Part shown: positions 1-12,140 of the stretch, one piece after another
Position numbering within the stretch: the first letter of the stretch is position 1
How the letters are laid out: every line of letters starts with the position of its first letter
Origin: Ianthella basta
Lineage: Eukaryota > Porifera > Demospongiae > Verongiida > Ianthellidae
Assembly: GCA_964019415.1 (NCBI GenBank)
Contig: OZ025870.1
Coordinates: 6,313,415-6,377,414 of the forward strand
Length of the DNA: 64,000 bases
Direction: 5' to 3'
The notes under the pieces: model-generated
What the model was told of the DNA's origin: nothing
Seen by the model: only the letters and a program-made list of their open reading frames with translations
Databases searched by the model: none
Program-made: the position numbers and the translations under genes

Positions 1-277
1 GCATACCAAACCGTAGTGAAATGTACCATGAAGTGCTTGTACTGCATGGTTGGAGCGAACATCACACTGAAAATGGATGATTTTGAACTCTTGATTTAGG
101 ATGCTAACATAATGTACATTAGAATTTATATATGTGGCAAGGACATGCATGTGACCTAGTTGTGAAAGAATTATAATTTTGTTGCATGCATAATTATTCA
201 TTATGAGGTTTCAGAGTGCAGCTTAGTGAACATGTCTGCAAGATGGGAAGATGTAGGTTGTTAGCTGTGTGCAGTTA

Positions 278-631
278 TGTGATCAATGGAGAATCATGCA
301 TGAGCAGATCACAGCAGTGAGTGATGGAACACTCATCCCACAGAATTACTTTGAGCCAGTCAATAGAAGGTCACGAAAGGGGAGTGTTTGCCGTGGGGCA
401 TCGTAGCTCAGTAGCAGAGCACTGGTGCGTTAAGCCAGAGGCTTTGGGTTCGATTTCTGGCAGCGCCACCTTTCTTTTGTCCCCTACCGTTTCAAAGGTG
501 TACAGACAGTAATGCCTCCGTATTCATGTCTACGGTTGGACATGATAACTACTAGGTCTTCGGACTGCAGGAACCCTTCCATCAGGCTCCTCACTGCTGT
601 GATCTGCTCATGATTCTCCCCATTGATCACA
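278..631. mobile_element. Inverted-repeat element carrying a tRNA-like Pol III unit
   Basis: About 42 bp at 278-321 recurs as its reverse complement at 590-631, with two small indels. Between the arms lies a tRNA-like sequence with A and B boxes. The DNA on both sides resembles a continuous stretch at about 50,850-50,910, so this looks like an insertion into an older repeat; the exact ends are unclear because bases from about 245 to 640 are missing from the other copy. No target-site duplication could be fixed. Tc/hAT-type MITEs have such arms, while tRNA-derived SINEs have such a core; the combination is unusual. Confidence 0.6.
397..468 (+). tRNA. tRNA-like sequence, probably a pseudo-tRNA or SINE head
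   Basis: The D stem GCTC/GAGC is perfect and the A box TAGCTCAGTAG fits the consensus. A 5-bp anticodon stem encloses a 7-nt loop with GTT in the anticodon position (Asn-like). The B box GGTTCGATTTC is near consensus. Defects: the acceptor stem pairs in only about five of seven positions, the T stem is mostly G-U, and position 33 is C instead of U. A TTTT run at 475-478 could end Pol III transcription. It is probably not a working tRNA; it may still be transcribed as the core of the surrounding element. Confidence 0.5.
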
Positions 632-633
632 TG

Positions 634-905
634 ATGTCATTATAGGATGATGATGCCTATACTTTACATTCCAGAGTGTGCAAAGAAAAGGAGATCACCA
701 CAGTCTGATGAACCCACAGTGGAGGAAGAGGGTGCTGTGAACAAGTCAGATGAGTGGAATAGACACTGCGCTATGTATGTGTGTATGTATGGTACACACC
801 TGGTGTCTGTGGCATGCCGCAGAAAGCTATAGTGATTACATACTTACTACAGGGCATGCATTGTGTACATGTACTCAGTGTACGGTTGTCATAACTAGTA
901 TACAT
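634..905 (+). repeat. Dispersed repeat family A, copy 1
   Basis: This stretch aligns by eye with 50,885-51,145 in the same orientation: shared blocks include TTCCAGAGTG, TCTGATGAACCCACAG and GAACAAGTCAGATGAG, then a matching tail ending near GGTTGT. Part of the same tail occurs inverted at 49,360-49,448. No coding frame spans it. The family type is unknown. Confidence 0.6.
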
Positions 906-1203
906 GCATACCTCTACAGGCTGCACTGATACTCATGCGCCATAGATGAGTCAGTATACCAGGCCACCTGGCAATTGCAACCTTCCATCCGTTGCAGGCT
1001 TACATCTTCTATTGTATAGCCTATAAAGATGATAGTGGACACTCATGTCATGCATATTGTTGCCATGCACAGACTTTGGTATATAGATACAATATAGCAC
1101 ACAAAGATGAGTGACACAGTGCATACATCTGAGTCCCACAGTGCCACAGCAACATGGCACTAATGACTATGCACACATATCCACGTCGCAATGAGTGAAC
1201 CTG

Positions 1204-1214
1204 TACACACACAC

Positions 1215-1312
<98 letters not shown>

Positions 1313-1313
1313 A
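1204..1313. repeat. (CA)n microsatellite, about 110 bp
   Basis: Nearly pure CA dinucleotides with single CG and TA interruptions. Long frames of alternating Val/Cys or Thr/His across it are artefacts of the repeat. Confidence 0.95.
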
Positions 1314-1319
1314 TAGTGA

Positions 1320-2600
1320 ACAATTGTGGACTCCAGCAAGTGCTTAGCTGTGTATTGCTGGTGGCTCTAATATGTATGAGTATGTATTTGCCCATGCATG
1401 TACCAAGGATTCCTGTATGACTGTTTAACACATTGCAACCATATACAAATGAACCCACAACAATTGCAAATCACAGTTATATACATAAACTCAACAGTAC
1501 TCATGAAATACAGACTAACATGTGTTACATTCCTCTAAGCATTTGTCCAGCACTCAAGAAAATTCCCTAGCCTAACATTCAGCTAGTAACACAACAAGAA
1601 ATGTCAAGCGGATGTGGCAATGTCATATCTTATTATATACAACTACATCACCTATAGCCATATGTGTACAATGATGGGGTTGGGGACAACAACTAAGTGA
1701 AACAACATGCGTTAGGTTGATCAGCAGTCGAAGGAATGGTGAACAAAGGATCAGAATTGTGACCAGTACCTATACTGTGAGGAAAGGTTGCCCATAATAA
1801 TATATTATTATGTACATTATACTAACTGTTAAAGTTAATGATGAGATCCTAACTTTGTCTTGATCTTCAAACGATTGTGCTAGCATAGTTTGCACTACTA
1901 GTAGCAGCCTTCAACTGTTGCTGCAAACAAGCAAAGTTTTAGTAACGATTATGCTCACCTCTGAATTATGTGTAACTAAACTATAATATAATTACAGTAT
2001 AATTGCTTCCCTGCTATTCAGCTTACCATGTCAACAACTGAAACGAGTGTAAGATAAATCATAATTCATCATTGTGCAATAATCAAGAGATTCATCTTGC
2101 TTCACGCAGCAACTTCATCGTGGCTAATAGCTATCTAATCAGTATTTCTACTATGAAATTGCATTATATACTCTGAGTGTCACAAATGCATGCATTTCTA
2201 GTATATACAAGTGATTGAACAGACTGGGAAGATTCATGCACACATCATGCAACGAAGTTGCCAAAGAAGAGTGTTTGTATTTACAGAAAATAATTATCAT
2301 AGATTGCATGAAAGTTGTCAACATTGGGTTATACAAAGATAGCTCATAAAACCATTATAATCAAACAATACATATAGTAACATACTTTAATGCAACATAT
2401 AATGTGTGCGTGGCAGTGAACATGATGGGTTAATTTTAATGGTAATTTTTAGTGTACAAAAATTATCAAATTGTCATGTAATACACGATATAGTATAATA
2501 ATATGTTATAAAAATGCTTACAATCATATAGTACTTGTACGTACGTATAACAGAAAGTTATTAGCTATACTGAAAAGATTTGATTTTAGAAAAGTAAGAT
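1320..2600. other. AT-rich intergenic DNA, nothing recognised
   Basis: AT-rich sequence with only short frames and no clear splice-bounded exon or repeat pair. It lies downstream of the minus-strand GTPase/CARD gene and may hold part of its 3' untranslated region. Confidence 0.5.
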
Positions 2601-2628
2601 GCAATCAAGGTACAGTCACTGTTCAGTA

Positions 2629-5489
2629 CTAAATGGCACTACAAACAAAATGGTGACCTCTGATCTTAAAATCCTCAGCTGCTTTCTGCAGCTCTATTGC
2701 CCACAAGCCATAGTTGCTCTGCTGCAGCAGCTGACAGAAGATTTGAAAGTCTGCATTTCTCTTCCCCCTCAAGATCTGAATGACTTGTGCCATCTGTTCA
2801 CCATCACTCTTCTGATTTGCTACTGATTGTGCTTCTTCTCGGGTCATAAACCCACCAGCTGGTTTCTCCAGCATGTATTGGAGTTGTGGAGCCAATTTGA
2901 CATTTGTCATGAGCCTCAGTTGCTGGGAGACCAATGCAGAGTCATTCCAGGGACTCATTGGAGCAGCAGTGATAGCTAATGAGTAATGAAAGACAGGAGA
3001 GTAAAAAGAAAGGACTGATCTATGTGTTTATACAGTAATCATCAAAAAGAATCATTGTGCCATTTTGTGCATTGTAAATAAAATAAATAATTCTGTGCAC
3101 ATGGGCAGGACCATCATATGTATGTCTTTTGGACTTGAGACCCATTTTAGTGGCAAATACATGCATAAACACATGCAAGCATAATAGGTCATAAGTCCTA
3201 CAGTACGTGTAATGTGCAAAAAGGCTACAAATTGTAACAAAACAAGACATTAAAATGGGAAGACAGATCTATAATTAATACAGTACTTACTCTTGACTTT
3301 TTCAGAACCTTTCACACTGCAGTCACATTCTTCAAAGGTCCAGATTTCAAGGTCATCTTGGTATTTGAGCTAAAACAGGTGAGCACATATTAGTATATGA
3401 AGAGAGGTAGTGCACAATCACCAATATTCAGGTTTCCAATTCAATCTCACCTCATAGTCATCTACTTCGGAGAACCAAATGCGTTGCTGCTTGTTGTATT
3501 CTGGCCGTTTGGATGACTGAGTGCATCGAAGGGACTTCCCTTTGGCAGTAGGCATAGCAAGGTGAGGCACTTTCACCTTTTTGCAAGTGCACTCAAAACC
3601 GACACACAGTTCAGCCTGCATGCTGAAGTGACTCCCCAGAACATCCTTGGTGGAGACGGAGAGGCATTCTTTCAGGGTGGTGAGGACAGCGTCACAGCCA
3701 GTGTGCAACTCTGAGACGGACATCTCATCCACAACTCGTGGAATGAGTGTGATGTAACCAGGGCTCTCCTGGAGGAACAGTTCAAATTCCTCCCAGCAAA
3801 ACTTGAGCAATGTTCGTGTATTCTCTTTGTATACAATTTCCCACTTATTTCGAATGAGATCAACTGCCAAACGGCAAAAAACGCCCCGAGGCAGATCATT
3901 ATATGAGGACACGGAACCCTCCTTGATCTTGTAGGTGAGGCAGATTGGGGATACACTGGCTGGTGGCTTCTGGATTGTTGAGCTCGAAGGGAGAACTGCA
4001 GGGATGAAGTACTCCAATCGTTCTATGGAGGACAAGTGAGCAGCTATTCCAAGATGATCAAGAGCCCTGAGAAACCATAGTGGATCCATCTCCTGGCTCA
4101 TGCCTAGCTTTTGAAAGAGCTCTCGAGTGAAGGCGAGAATTCCAGTCTTCTTGAACTCTGCCATTTCTCTTGTCTTCGGAACCATGAATTGAACAGCTAG
4201 CAGCTTGGATACCTCCTTCAAAAACACTCCCGTGTCAGTGCAAACAAAATTGGTACCAGATGGGACATCTTTGAGGTCAAAGAATGAATAGAAACCGAGG
4301 AAAGTAAACAGATGCAAAAGAGAACGAAACTGCTCCTCTGCACATTCTTCATCAAGGTACTTGTGCTTCAGGCAAAAGCCCATCAAATCTTGACATTTGA
4401 AGAACTTCTGTGCGGTGTCTTGGGTGATTTGCTGGATGATGTACCACGTCAGTGGGACTTTAATTTTGAAGGAGGATTCTTCACTGGAGAGGCTCTCCCG
4501 TAGGCCGCTGACGTACTCTCTCTCCTCCTCTTTGCCTACCATGTTGTCGATGAGATAAAATAGTTGACCTGCTGAATCATACTGAAAACAGCGATAATAT
4601 GGCTGCCCATCCAGTTCCTGCAGGCGCTTCCTGATATCTCTGGTAGCCTTCTTCAACCTGCCTTCCTTGATCAGCCGATCCTTGAAAGTGCCTACCAGAA
4701 AAATGCGTAACTTTGGAAGCTGCCTTGTGCAACCCCCCTGGAGATATGTGTCCAGCTCGCTGGAGCACTTGTCGACCATGGTCTGCACGCTGGAGAGGGA
4801 GTGCTGTAGCATTTGCCATCCAGTCAGCATGCTGGGTGGGAGGACCTCCTCTGTGAGGTCATCAGGGCGATATGTGTTGGGAACAAGCTGATCCAGATCT
4901 TGGGAAGCATTGAACACCTGGATGTATGTACAAGGGGCATTGAGGAGTAGGGGAAGTGCGTCTTGGAAAGATGGCTGACCACCTGTGTCAAGCAGGTGAA
5001 TGAAGGACGCATCTTTTAGCTTGACACACTGATTTTGACTTCTCTCCATCCCCCGAAATCCCTCTCTCATTTTGGCCATAAAATGGGACTGCTGCTCATC
5101 TAGAGAGGCAACAGCTCCAGTAACCCCATTTGGAGTGGTGGATTGGGGTAGCATATCCTTCTCTTCATCCTCCATCATTTGTTGAGGATGCTGACCCTCA
5201 TCATATGCTTGATTTGTAATGCATTCATGCAAGGAGAGCCTCATCACATTGCTATCGACCAGCTGCCAGGCAGATCCTCTGACAGCATACTGCTCAGATG
5301 ATACATAGACCACATCTGGTGTATCCATTACGGCAGTGCTGGTCTTGACAGCCTTAGGGGTATTGTGCACCAGGAGATGTTTCAGGGACGATTTGCCTAC
5401 TGCTGATGGTCCAATGATGACGCACCGTGTCACCCCCATTGACACTGAACCATGTTTATCAAGGGATTCCCTGTATGCCTTTTGCCATC
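2629..5489 (-). CDS. Roc-COR-like GTPase with C-terminal CARD (three visible exons, 5' end missing)
   Basis: Splice model on the minus strand: 5489-3451, 3369-3291, 2975-2629, each junction GT-AG and in frame, giving about 820 residues. The first visible exon begins behind an acceptor (AG at 5490-5491), so an upstream exon with the true start is missing. It carries a P-loop GPSAVGKSS, a switch motif LDTGGQPSF and VGTFKD where Roc GTPases have THxD. A COR-like region follows (VPLTW, then LLHLFTFLGFYSFFDL). The short second exon bridges to a last exon whose pattern (FMTREEAQSV, QILRGK, DFQIFCQLLQQS) fits a CARD. By family, such proteins are cytoplasmic signalling switches and CARDs bind other CARDs. 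No leucine-rich repeats or kinase domain are visible; DAPK-type proteins have Roc-COR-Death instead. GTPase call firm; COR and CARD are pattern-based. Confidence 0.75.
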
Positions 5490-5491
5490 CT

Positions 5492-6700
5492 GGAGAGATC
5501 AGAAGCAGATGATTTAGTGATTCGACTAATAGTGATTATGCAAAGTTTAGGTGTAATATTACAATATATCATCTATTTTTAGTAAGGCAAAGCTTTAAGA
5601 AACAATGTCATTTAGAATTATAAATTGGCCAAGCTAGCTGAACATCAGCGGCGAGTAAATGTTGAATGAATATATAGCACGTGGGTCACATGCAGTTATT
5701 TTAATATAGAAGAATGCAAATGACTGCTTTCATTTTTGCTGTTGTATGACAGCACATTTTCCATGAGGAAAGTTGGAAATCCAGCATTGGTGTTCTAGCG
5801 ACTTGCAAAAGACACTTTGGTGATTAGACCACTGTGTACCATCCGTATCTTGCTTGTTCAGCTTCATTACATTCTGTCCTCCTGTTGGGCAATTCTCATG
5901 ATACATGATACATAGTTTCTGCCTACCAAGGAGGAAACGTAGTAGTGGTAAGAATCGTAGCAATGGTAGGTCACTCTCTAAGAGAGATCTCTCACTAAAG
6001 AGCTCGTTCCTTGGATCATGATGAATCAATTGAAGGGATAGTGACAGATGCCAGAAGCTACAGTAAAGTTTATTATTTGGGAAGCCTAAGAGATGTCTTG
6101 ACTGGTTAAACATCTCACTTATAAAATAAATTATATTACTGCTAAGTTTACAACTATATATTTTAGCGTTGTCAGCTACTTTCTATTTTATCATCACCCT
6201 TGTGTGAGCATGTTTGAGTTTGTAATGTGATGTATACTTAGCGTCCTCTTCACCACACTCCTCTATTATGGTGTCTTCAGATCCCACGAACAGTCTTGCC
6301 CTGACTCATCATCTGCCTCTTCCAGTCCAATGGAGATTGTATACATAACTGATCAACTCTACAAGGACCCTACAAGATTGTTCTCTCTCCCATCAACACT
6401 GTTGGAAACTCCAGGTACTAAGTATGTCGGTCCTTAATGCTTACAACTCCTCTATTCTATTGACAGGTAGCCTATGAAGGTCTTTCCATCACTGATTGCA
6501 ATCATATATGTAATTAAACCTCCAACTCCTGGGGTAGTGAATAGGTCTTACTCACGACATTGCACTGACCCCGTTACTGTGGCTAGGGCTTGGGCCTGAG
6601 ATTGCAGCAAGGCTTCCTGGTAGGTCCTTATCCCGTATCTACTTCAAAAGAATCTCTGGGTCAGTAGCTAATCACTGATCAGTCATCTCAATGCCTTGTC
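5492..6700. other. Upstream of the GTPase gene; possible exons only
   Basis: The missing 5' exon or exons of the GTPase/CARD gene should lie here or further right. Two splice-bounded open stretches were noticed: 6,284-6,414 on plus (frame containing MEIVYITDQLY, ending CCAG before GTACTA) and about 6,558-6,626 on minus (before GTGAGT). Neither could be tied to a gene. The minus frame at 5,730-6,113 looks like chance. Confidence 0.3.
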
Positions 6701-6759
6701 TTTGGCAGTCAAATAGCTCTTGCTTTTTCCTTAGGCCCCACTTCATATATAGTATATGA

Positions 6760-7120
6760 GCAGGGCGCCCGCCTTCGGCGGGCTTCTGCTATGGCGAGTC
6801 GCACAACAGCAAGTCGCCCCCAGCCAGTTTTGACGTATGTGAGCTGATAGCAACGGCCGAGTTTAAAGTCGATCGTTGAACGACAGCAAATCAAACCGTC
6901 CGACAACCGGAAGTCAAGGAAGCAATAATTAATAAAATGGCCGTCAGCCGCGAACAAAAAACTGGAAATAGAAGGATCTCTTCAAGAACTGCAAGACGGG
7001 CAATTTCAACTCATGGAGGACACTCGCGGAGCCCCACTTTATAATCCCTGAGAGTTTGGTGGCGTTCTGTGCAGTAGTTTTTGCCCGAATCGCGAACGAA
7101 CAAACAAACAAACAAATGAA
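6760..7120. repeat. Candidate dispersed repeat with GC hairpin and CAAA-rich tail
   Basis: A GC-rich block in AT-rich surroundings opens with the hairpin GCCCGCC-TTC-GGCGGGC at about 6,769-6,785 and ends in CGAACGAACAAACAAACAAA, a tail common in non-LTR retroelement derivatives. A related start (CCCGCCTTCGGC) appears near 19,504. It has no substantial frame. The class is a guess. Confidence 0.35.
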
Positions 7121-7129
7121 CTGAATTAT

Positions 7130-8290
7130 ATATAGCGTATATGGATACTTTCAGTGTGTGAGATTAACTTGTATAATTATGTAGCTCAATATCATCAATC
7201 ATTATTACCTCAATATTAAATACAAGTAGCTCAATGTATAAACAGAATTAACATGTTCTTAAGCTATAGTGCTACAGATTCTTTTAATGAACAAACCATT
7301 CACATTTGTAACTGCACAAGGAGATTTTGCATGACATTTAACTAGCTATCAGACCTTCACTATTACCAGCTTGAAAAAGGACACTGTGGTGTCTCGAAAC
7401 TTCCTTGGCTGTTCATTGCTATGTATGTAATACTTCTTGTTGCTATAATTTCAAATTTATCACACCATTGGTCACATACGGTGGATGATATTACCATTGC
7501 TAGGCTTCTTAATGCAGAAATTGCAAACTGAATGAATGTCAAACACTAGCTATGAAGGTAAATCAATGGAAATTATGGTAAAACCCTTCAATTTGCTTGC
7601 CTCTACACTGGCTAATTGCAAACCACCGCCCCTTCTTAATTAGCTACCACCACAATTCTCCCAATAGCTATAGCATTAGTTGATGAGCACACAAATTATG
7701 AATTAATAAGATTCTAGGAGTAGACTTTCAAGTTACAGGATATGCATTAACTTTATCCTTGACCAATCAAATATTACAAGTTTAAAAAACTTGTGGGGTA
7801 TGTACCTGCACCCCCAAAAAACTTAAAATGGTTGCTAACAGTTTCACCTTGTAAGCTGTGAATGTTCCATAGATCAGATAGAAGTTGTGGGTGTAGTGTT
7901 GCTTATGGCCTGGGATTAAGGCCTGTTAAGATTCAATAGTCTGTTGGCGTATAGTCATATGCACACCTCTCTCCAAGCCTGCTATAGTAGTCATCGAGTG
8001 AAAGTACCCAGTATAACAATCTTTCAAATGCTTGCTGACTGCTTTACTGATTGAAATACTTAACATTCTGAACAAGGATACATATATGTTCATGTTACAC
8101 TTTGTTCACACTAGCCGGAATTTCAAAAAATTTCTCAGACATTTTGGCAGCAATCATCAATCGGCTACCTGCCATGATCACATTCCAAATTCACACAATA
8201 TTGACAGACTTTAAAGTCAAGTACATTTGTGCTGTTCAATACCTTGCTATGTATAACTATGGCAACTTCCTAGAAATCTTAATATAATTA
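7130..8290. other. AT-rich intergenic DNA, nothing recognised
   Basis: Only short overlapping frames, no paired repeats or exon-like stretches that I could support. Confidence 0.5.
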
Positions 8291-8294
8291 ACGT

Positions 8295-8770
8295 AATGCA
8301 CATTTTCGTTGTCCAGGATATACTCCTTCAATTCTGGATGGAACGTCATGAAACTTGGTAGGATTACAAAGAGGCGCAGTGTGAGTAACCTTGTTGAGCC
8401 AAAATTTGGTCTAATGTCGTTCCGTCCGGGTTCTTGCCACTTCTGCAGTCGCTGCCATATCTAAGAGATAAGGAAAACATCATGTTTTGTTGTTCACAAA
8501 CTCCTCCTTCAAAATTCTACCAATTCTCACCAAGCTTGGAAGAGTATGTCACAGCAATACAGGGGTGACCTAAGGTGGTTTGCGCCTTCACCGTTGATCT
8601 CCTTTAGATGAAATGGATTAACATAAGTAAATTCTTCGCACACAAAATTTTATGGAGTAAGTCTACGAAATGGTCCCAATCCAATGGACTTTTTGATTGG
8701 TTCAACGCTCAAATTACCAACTGCAGACTGGGAACCCACCGAAGGACGGGCATTCAGCTAGTATACATAA
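8295..8770. repeat. Candidate non-autonomous dispersed repeat
   Basis: Composition shifts toward mid-GC and the stretch ends in GGGCATTCAGCTAGTATAC, resembling the ends of transposon-derived repeats. Two internal parts look alike (CTCCTTCAATTCTGGATGG near 8,323 and CTCCTTCAAAATTCTACC near 8,507), hinting at a doubled unit. No coding capacity is seen. Confidence 0.3.
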
Positions 8771-8774
8771 TGTA

Positions 8775-10080
8775 GGAAGTGGCCATGCATGGTAATGGGC
8801 AGCATATGGCCTACTGCTTGAATTCCATATACATAGCAAAAAATTGAACAGCATAAATGTACGTACTTGACCTTGAAATCTACCATAATACATGTGTGAA
8901 TTTCCAAAGGTGGTAGCTACATCAAAAGATAGGCATTGATTATGGGTGTGCCATGCGAAGCAGCGCTATAGCACTATCTTTGCATACAACGCAACACACT
9001 CATGATCAAAAGAGCATGCTTTCTTATGCAAAGTGAGCCAAAAATTACCTTTCACATGCCGGAGTTTGCATTGGAGCTGCAGTAGTGTGCAATCAAGCAG
9101 CTAGCAAACAAGACTAGTTAGGGACAGCTAGGGTGACGCTTCTTGCAACATTAAGCTAGCTAATTACAAGAACAGAGTCATTATAGCTAGCTAGTGTCTC
9201 TGGTGACTCCTAATATCCTCTTCTTGCATTTGGCGCAGTACAGCATGTTCCTGCTTTGTATTCACTTGTTGGTTGATCTAACACAATGACTGAATAGATA
9301 CGATTGCAGCTCTTTGACAGAAAGATGCTCAAGTAGGCAGCTCCTGCAGACACTTTCACATCGCTGTGAGTATGAAACCATGATTAGAGGAAAGCTGTCA
9401 ACGAAGTTCTTCAGCACATGAAAGCTTGGACAGGCAATCTACTGCTAGTCCATAGCAATGAGTGAGACGGTCTGGAAGAGCAAAATTTAAATAGTGTGTA
9501 GCTATAGGTATGGTAGGCAAATGGTGCTGGTGAATAGAGAGACTGGAATGAGGTACAAGCTTGCTTTGAATACAGGAGCAAGCTCAAGTTGAGAGTCTTA
9601 TCCTTTCGCTGTGCAAAGTGAAATGGTGTCATGTCCAACTTCCTACAAATCTCCAATGGCAAACGACAGCAAGGAGAAAGATATGGTTGGAAAGGTCAGG
9701 TACAATATACGAATAGTATCCCATTTCCCTTTCCATCCCCATATCCTCCTTGCTACTGTATAAGAGATACATAAAATTAGTATACTCACATAAAAATGAT
9801 TCGTGCATTCATGCAAATTGCCAGCACAAATTTTTAAGTATTTGCAGAAGATAATGCAATTATATGGTAGTTTGATAGACTACAAGTATGTACTAAGCAT
9901 ATGTCCATGTAGTGCTATTGTCCTGAACAGCTATTGTACATAGGAACCATGGCAACTTTTTATGCATTAAAGGCAAAAAGAGTGCAATACATCTGGTATC
10001 AACAACTACACTACACTAGTGAAACAGTTCCGTAACTGGTTATATTTGAGAACCGTTCTATGGATCGGTTCTCATTGGTT
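8775..10080. other. Intergenic, nothing firm
   Basis: Short frames only, with many AGCTAGCTAG-like runs near 9,100-9,200. I saw no supported gene or repeat boundary. Confidence 0.45.
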
Positions 10081-10600
10081 CAGCCCCCGTTTACACTAGT
10101 TACAGCAAAACAGGTTCGAGTAGTGCAAATGAAGTGCAGAAAACGAACATAGTAGTCTCCAACAGATGATTTCCATTGCATAGGCGCCGAATTTCTAAAC
10201 AAAAGGCGCAGTTATCAGTATTTGCCGCCTGAGTGGCCGTCTCCCATATGCATTTCAATTGAAAGAAGCACCTCTGCGTCACTCCAAACACCAGCCATTG
10301 CTCTTACCTGCTTAGAGCACAATACAGGTCACTACTGAAGAATTGGAACTACTGAAGCCTCTCTGTGCTCTCCATCTACCTGGTTACGCATGAGACAAGT
10401 GGCGTGAACAGCCGCTTACGAGGGGTATTATTTTCACTAGCGAATGGTATGGTTTTGGACCGGTTTGGACCACCAACCTGAGGTGGTACCGTTCCACCTG
10501 GAACGGTTTGCTTTAAACCATTCCACGCCCATTTACACTACGGTAAGAACTGTTCTGGAACCGTTCCAGAACCATTCCACTCCATAGTGTAAACAGGCTG
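10081..10600. mobile_element. Candidate TIR element with CAG...CTG ends
   Basis: The left end CAGCCCCCGTTTACACTAG matches the reverse complement of the right end, CAGCCTGTTTACACTATGG. Inside are repeated GGAACGGTTC-like palindromes and further TTTACACTA motifs. CAG/CTG ends suggest hAT, but the flanks do not show the expected 8-bp duplication, so the ends or the class may be wrong. Confidence 0.4.
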
Positions 10601-10604
10601 ATAG

Positions 10605-11740
10605 ACACCAATAATTACTTACTTTGTGCCTCCAACACCCCTGCAGAAATAAATAAGGAAGAGACGCATAATCCACATACTGTCAACTGCTTATTAATGT
10701 ATAGCACAAACAATGCATACATGACACATCGATAATTAAATTTTGTGACAATATTATATCTACACCACCATTTCATTGCCATTGTGGTCATGAAGGGACT
10801 TGGCTGGCATTCAACTCCATTACAAAAATATGATAAGCAGCATGCACCTATTATTATAGTGAGTGTAAATCACAGAACACCAAACATTCACTATACACCA
10901 CACCCCATGGGCTTGTTGTCTTGGCTCGTAGACAGGCACTCAACAATGTCCCTAATTATTCATGCTCCCCGTAACCTCCCTGACCAGGGAAAGTCCAGCA
11001 AGAGACTAGGCTAGTTACTAAACTGGTGCCAAGATACAAGGTAAACTGTGTGTGTTCAACCAATAGGATTCAAGAAATGGAGAAGAACTTGGACAATTAA
11101 CATCATCTATATGATTTAAGTATGGCACAATTCTACAGATCAGCCAACGCAAGCCACAATAATCCACTTTTGAATGAAGGTAGATTGAGGGTCTCTTAGG
11201 GAACTATGGCACTTGGGGTCAAGTCTCATTACCTGATATAGCATTAGGCTTTGCCTCTTGCTGTATCAAGAAATGAACCTCACCCCCAGCACCACAACAG
11301 GTGGCCAACCAACTGACCAACTTTACGCAATAGTCATTCTGAGAAGTAAGTTACGTATACAGAAAAAGAACTGTACTACAGTATTCAGCAATAGCATGCC
11401 TACCCTGCCATACAGTGGGTGAATGGAAGATGTTCAGATGTCATTCTGCATGTGTACAATCATACACAGCTCATTCAATGGTTCTATAGGGAGTCTAACT
11501 GGGAAGGTTTGTAACAATGCAGTACTAACACATCACTTGAGTCACAAAGCCGAACAGTAAGAACATACACCTCATCTGATTGCAATCTTGTTTTGCATAT
11601 TGAAAGCCAAAAAGGAAGCAACTGAAGACATGTTGGTTACAATCAAGTGCTTACATTCTGGTTTCTCAAGCCATGATGCCCTGTGCCTAGTGGTAGCTGT
11701 ATATAGAATGTAGAGAGATACTTGCTCACACTTGCTGCAA
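10605..11740. other. Intergenic or intronic DNA with one small exon-like site
   Basis: On the minus strand TTTCTGCAG precedes GGGTGTTGGAGGCACAAA, then GTAAGT (about 10,635-10,652). A similar acceptor with GGGTGATGTTAAAGG occurs near 22,030. These may be homologous remnants bounding the duplicated block. Nothing else is recognised. Confidence 0.3.
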
Positions 11741-11770
11741 AACCTGCAACTCACAAAAGTCAGTACTCAC

Positions 11771-11806
11771 ATAAGGATGCTGAAGGTGACTGCACATGAG
11801 GGGTAT
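11771..11806 (-). other. Exon-like unit M, copy 1 (36 nt)
   Basis: Bounded on the minus strand by an acceptor ending ACGCAG and the donor GTGAGTACTG. It is the most divergent of the seven units. The DNA next to it on the plus side (12,008-12,140) is itself duplicated at 17,671-17,797. Confidence 0.45.
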
Positions 11807-12007
11807 CTGCGTGAAGAAGACAGATTGGGGAAGAGTGGCACAAAACGGCCACATTGCCAGAGGCAAACATGGGAAACAGTACCTATATTGTGTAACTTAT
11901 GTCAACATTTTCTATTCTCAAACAAGCCACAGACACAGTGGTCATGCCCACATCAGGTAATACAGTGGAGTGGCAAACAAATGAACTGGTATAAGTTTGC
12001 ATGACAC

Positions 12008-12140
12008 ACAGTAAAGAAGACGATCACATCATCAAGTCATTATGTTATGGGAGCTATGTAACTAACAATAACAGAAACATGCATGCCAAAAAGCTGTCTG
12101 GATATACTGACACAATTATGTACAATAACACATTTTGCGT
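12008..12140. repeat. Duplicated segment D, copy 1 (partner 17,671-17,797)
   Basis: Shared blocks include AAGTCATTATGTTATGGGA and CTGACACAATTA, with scattered substitutions. It links the leftmost unit-M copy to the rest of the duplicated block. Confidence 0.65.

Noticed and set aside
397-468. Functional tRNA-Asn gene
   Set aside because: Mismatched acceptor stem, weak T stem and C33 make it an unlikely working tRNA.
5730-6113. 127-codon minus frame as the 5' exon of the GTPase/CARD gene
   Set aside because: No splice-site support and no domain-like content.
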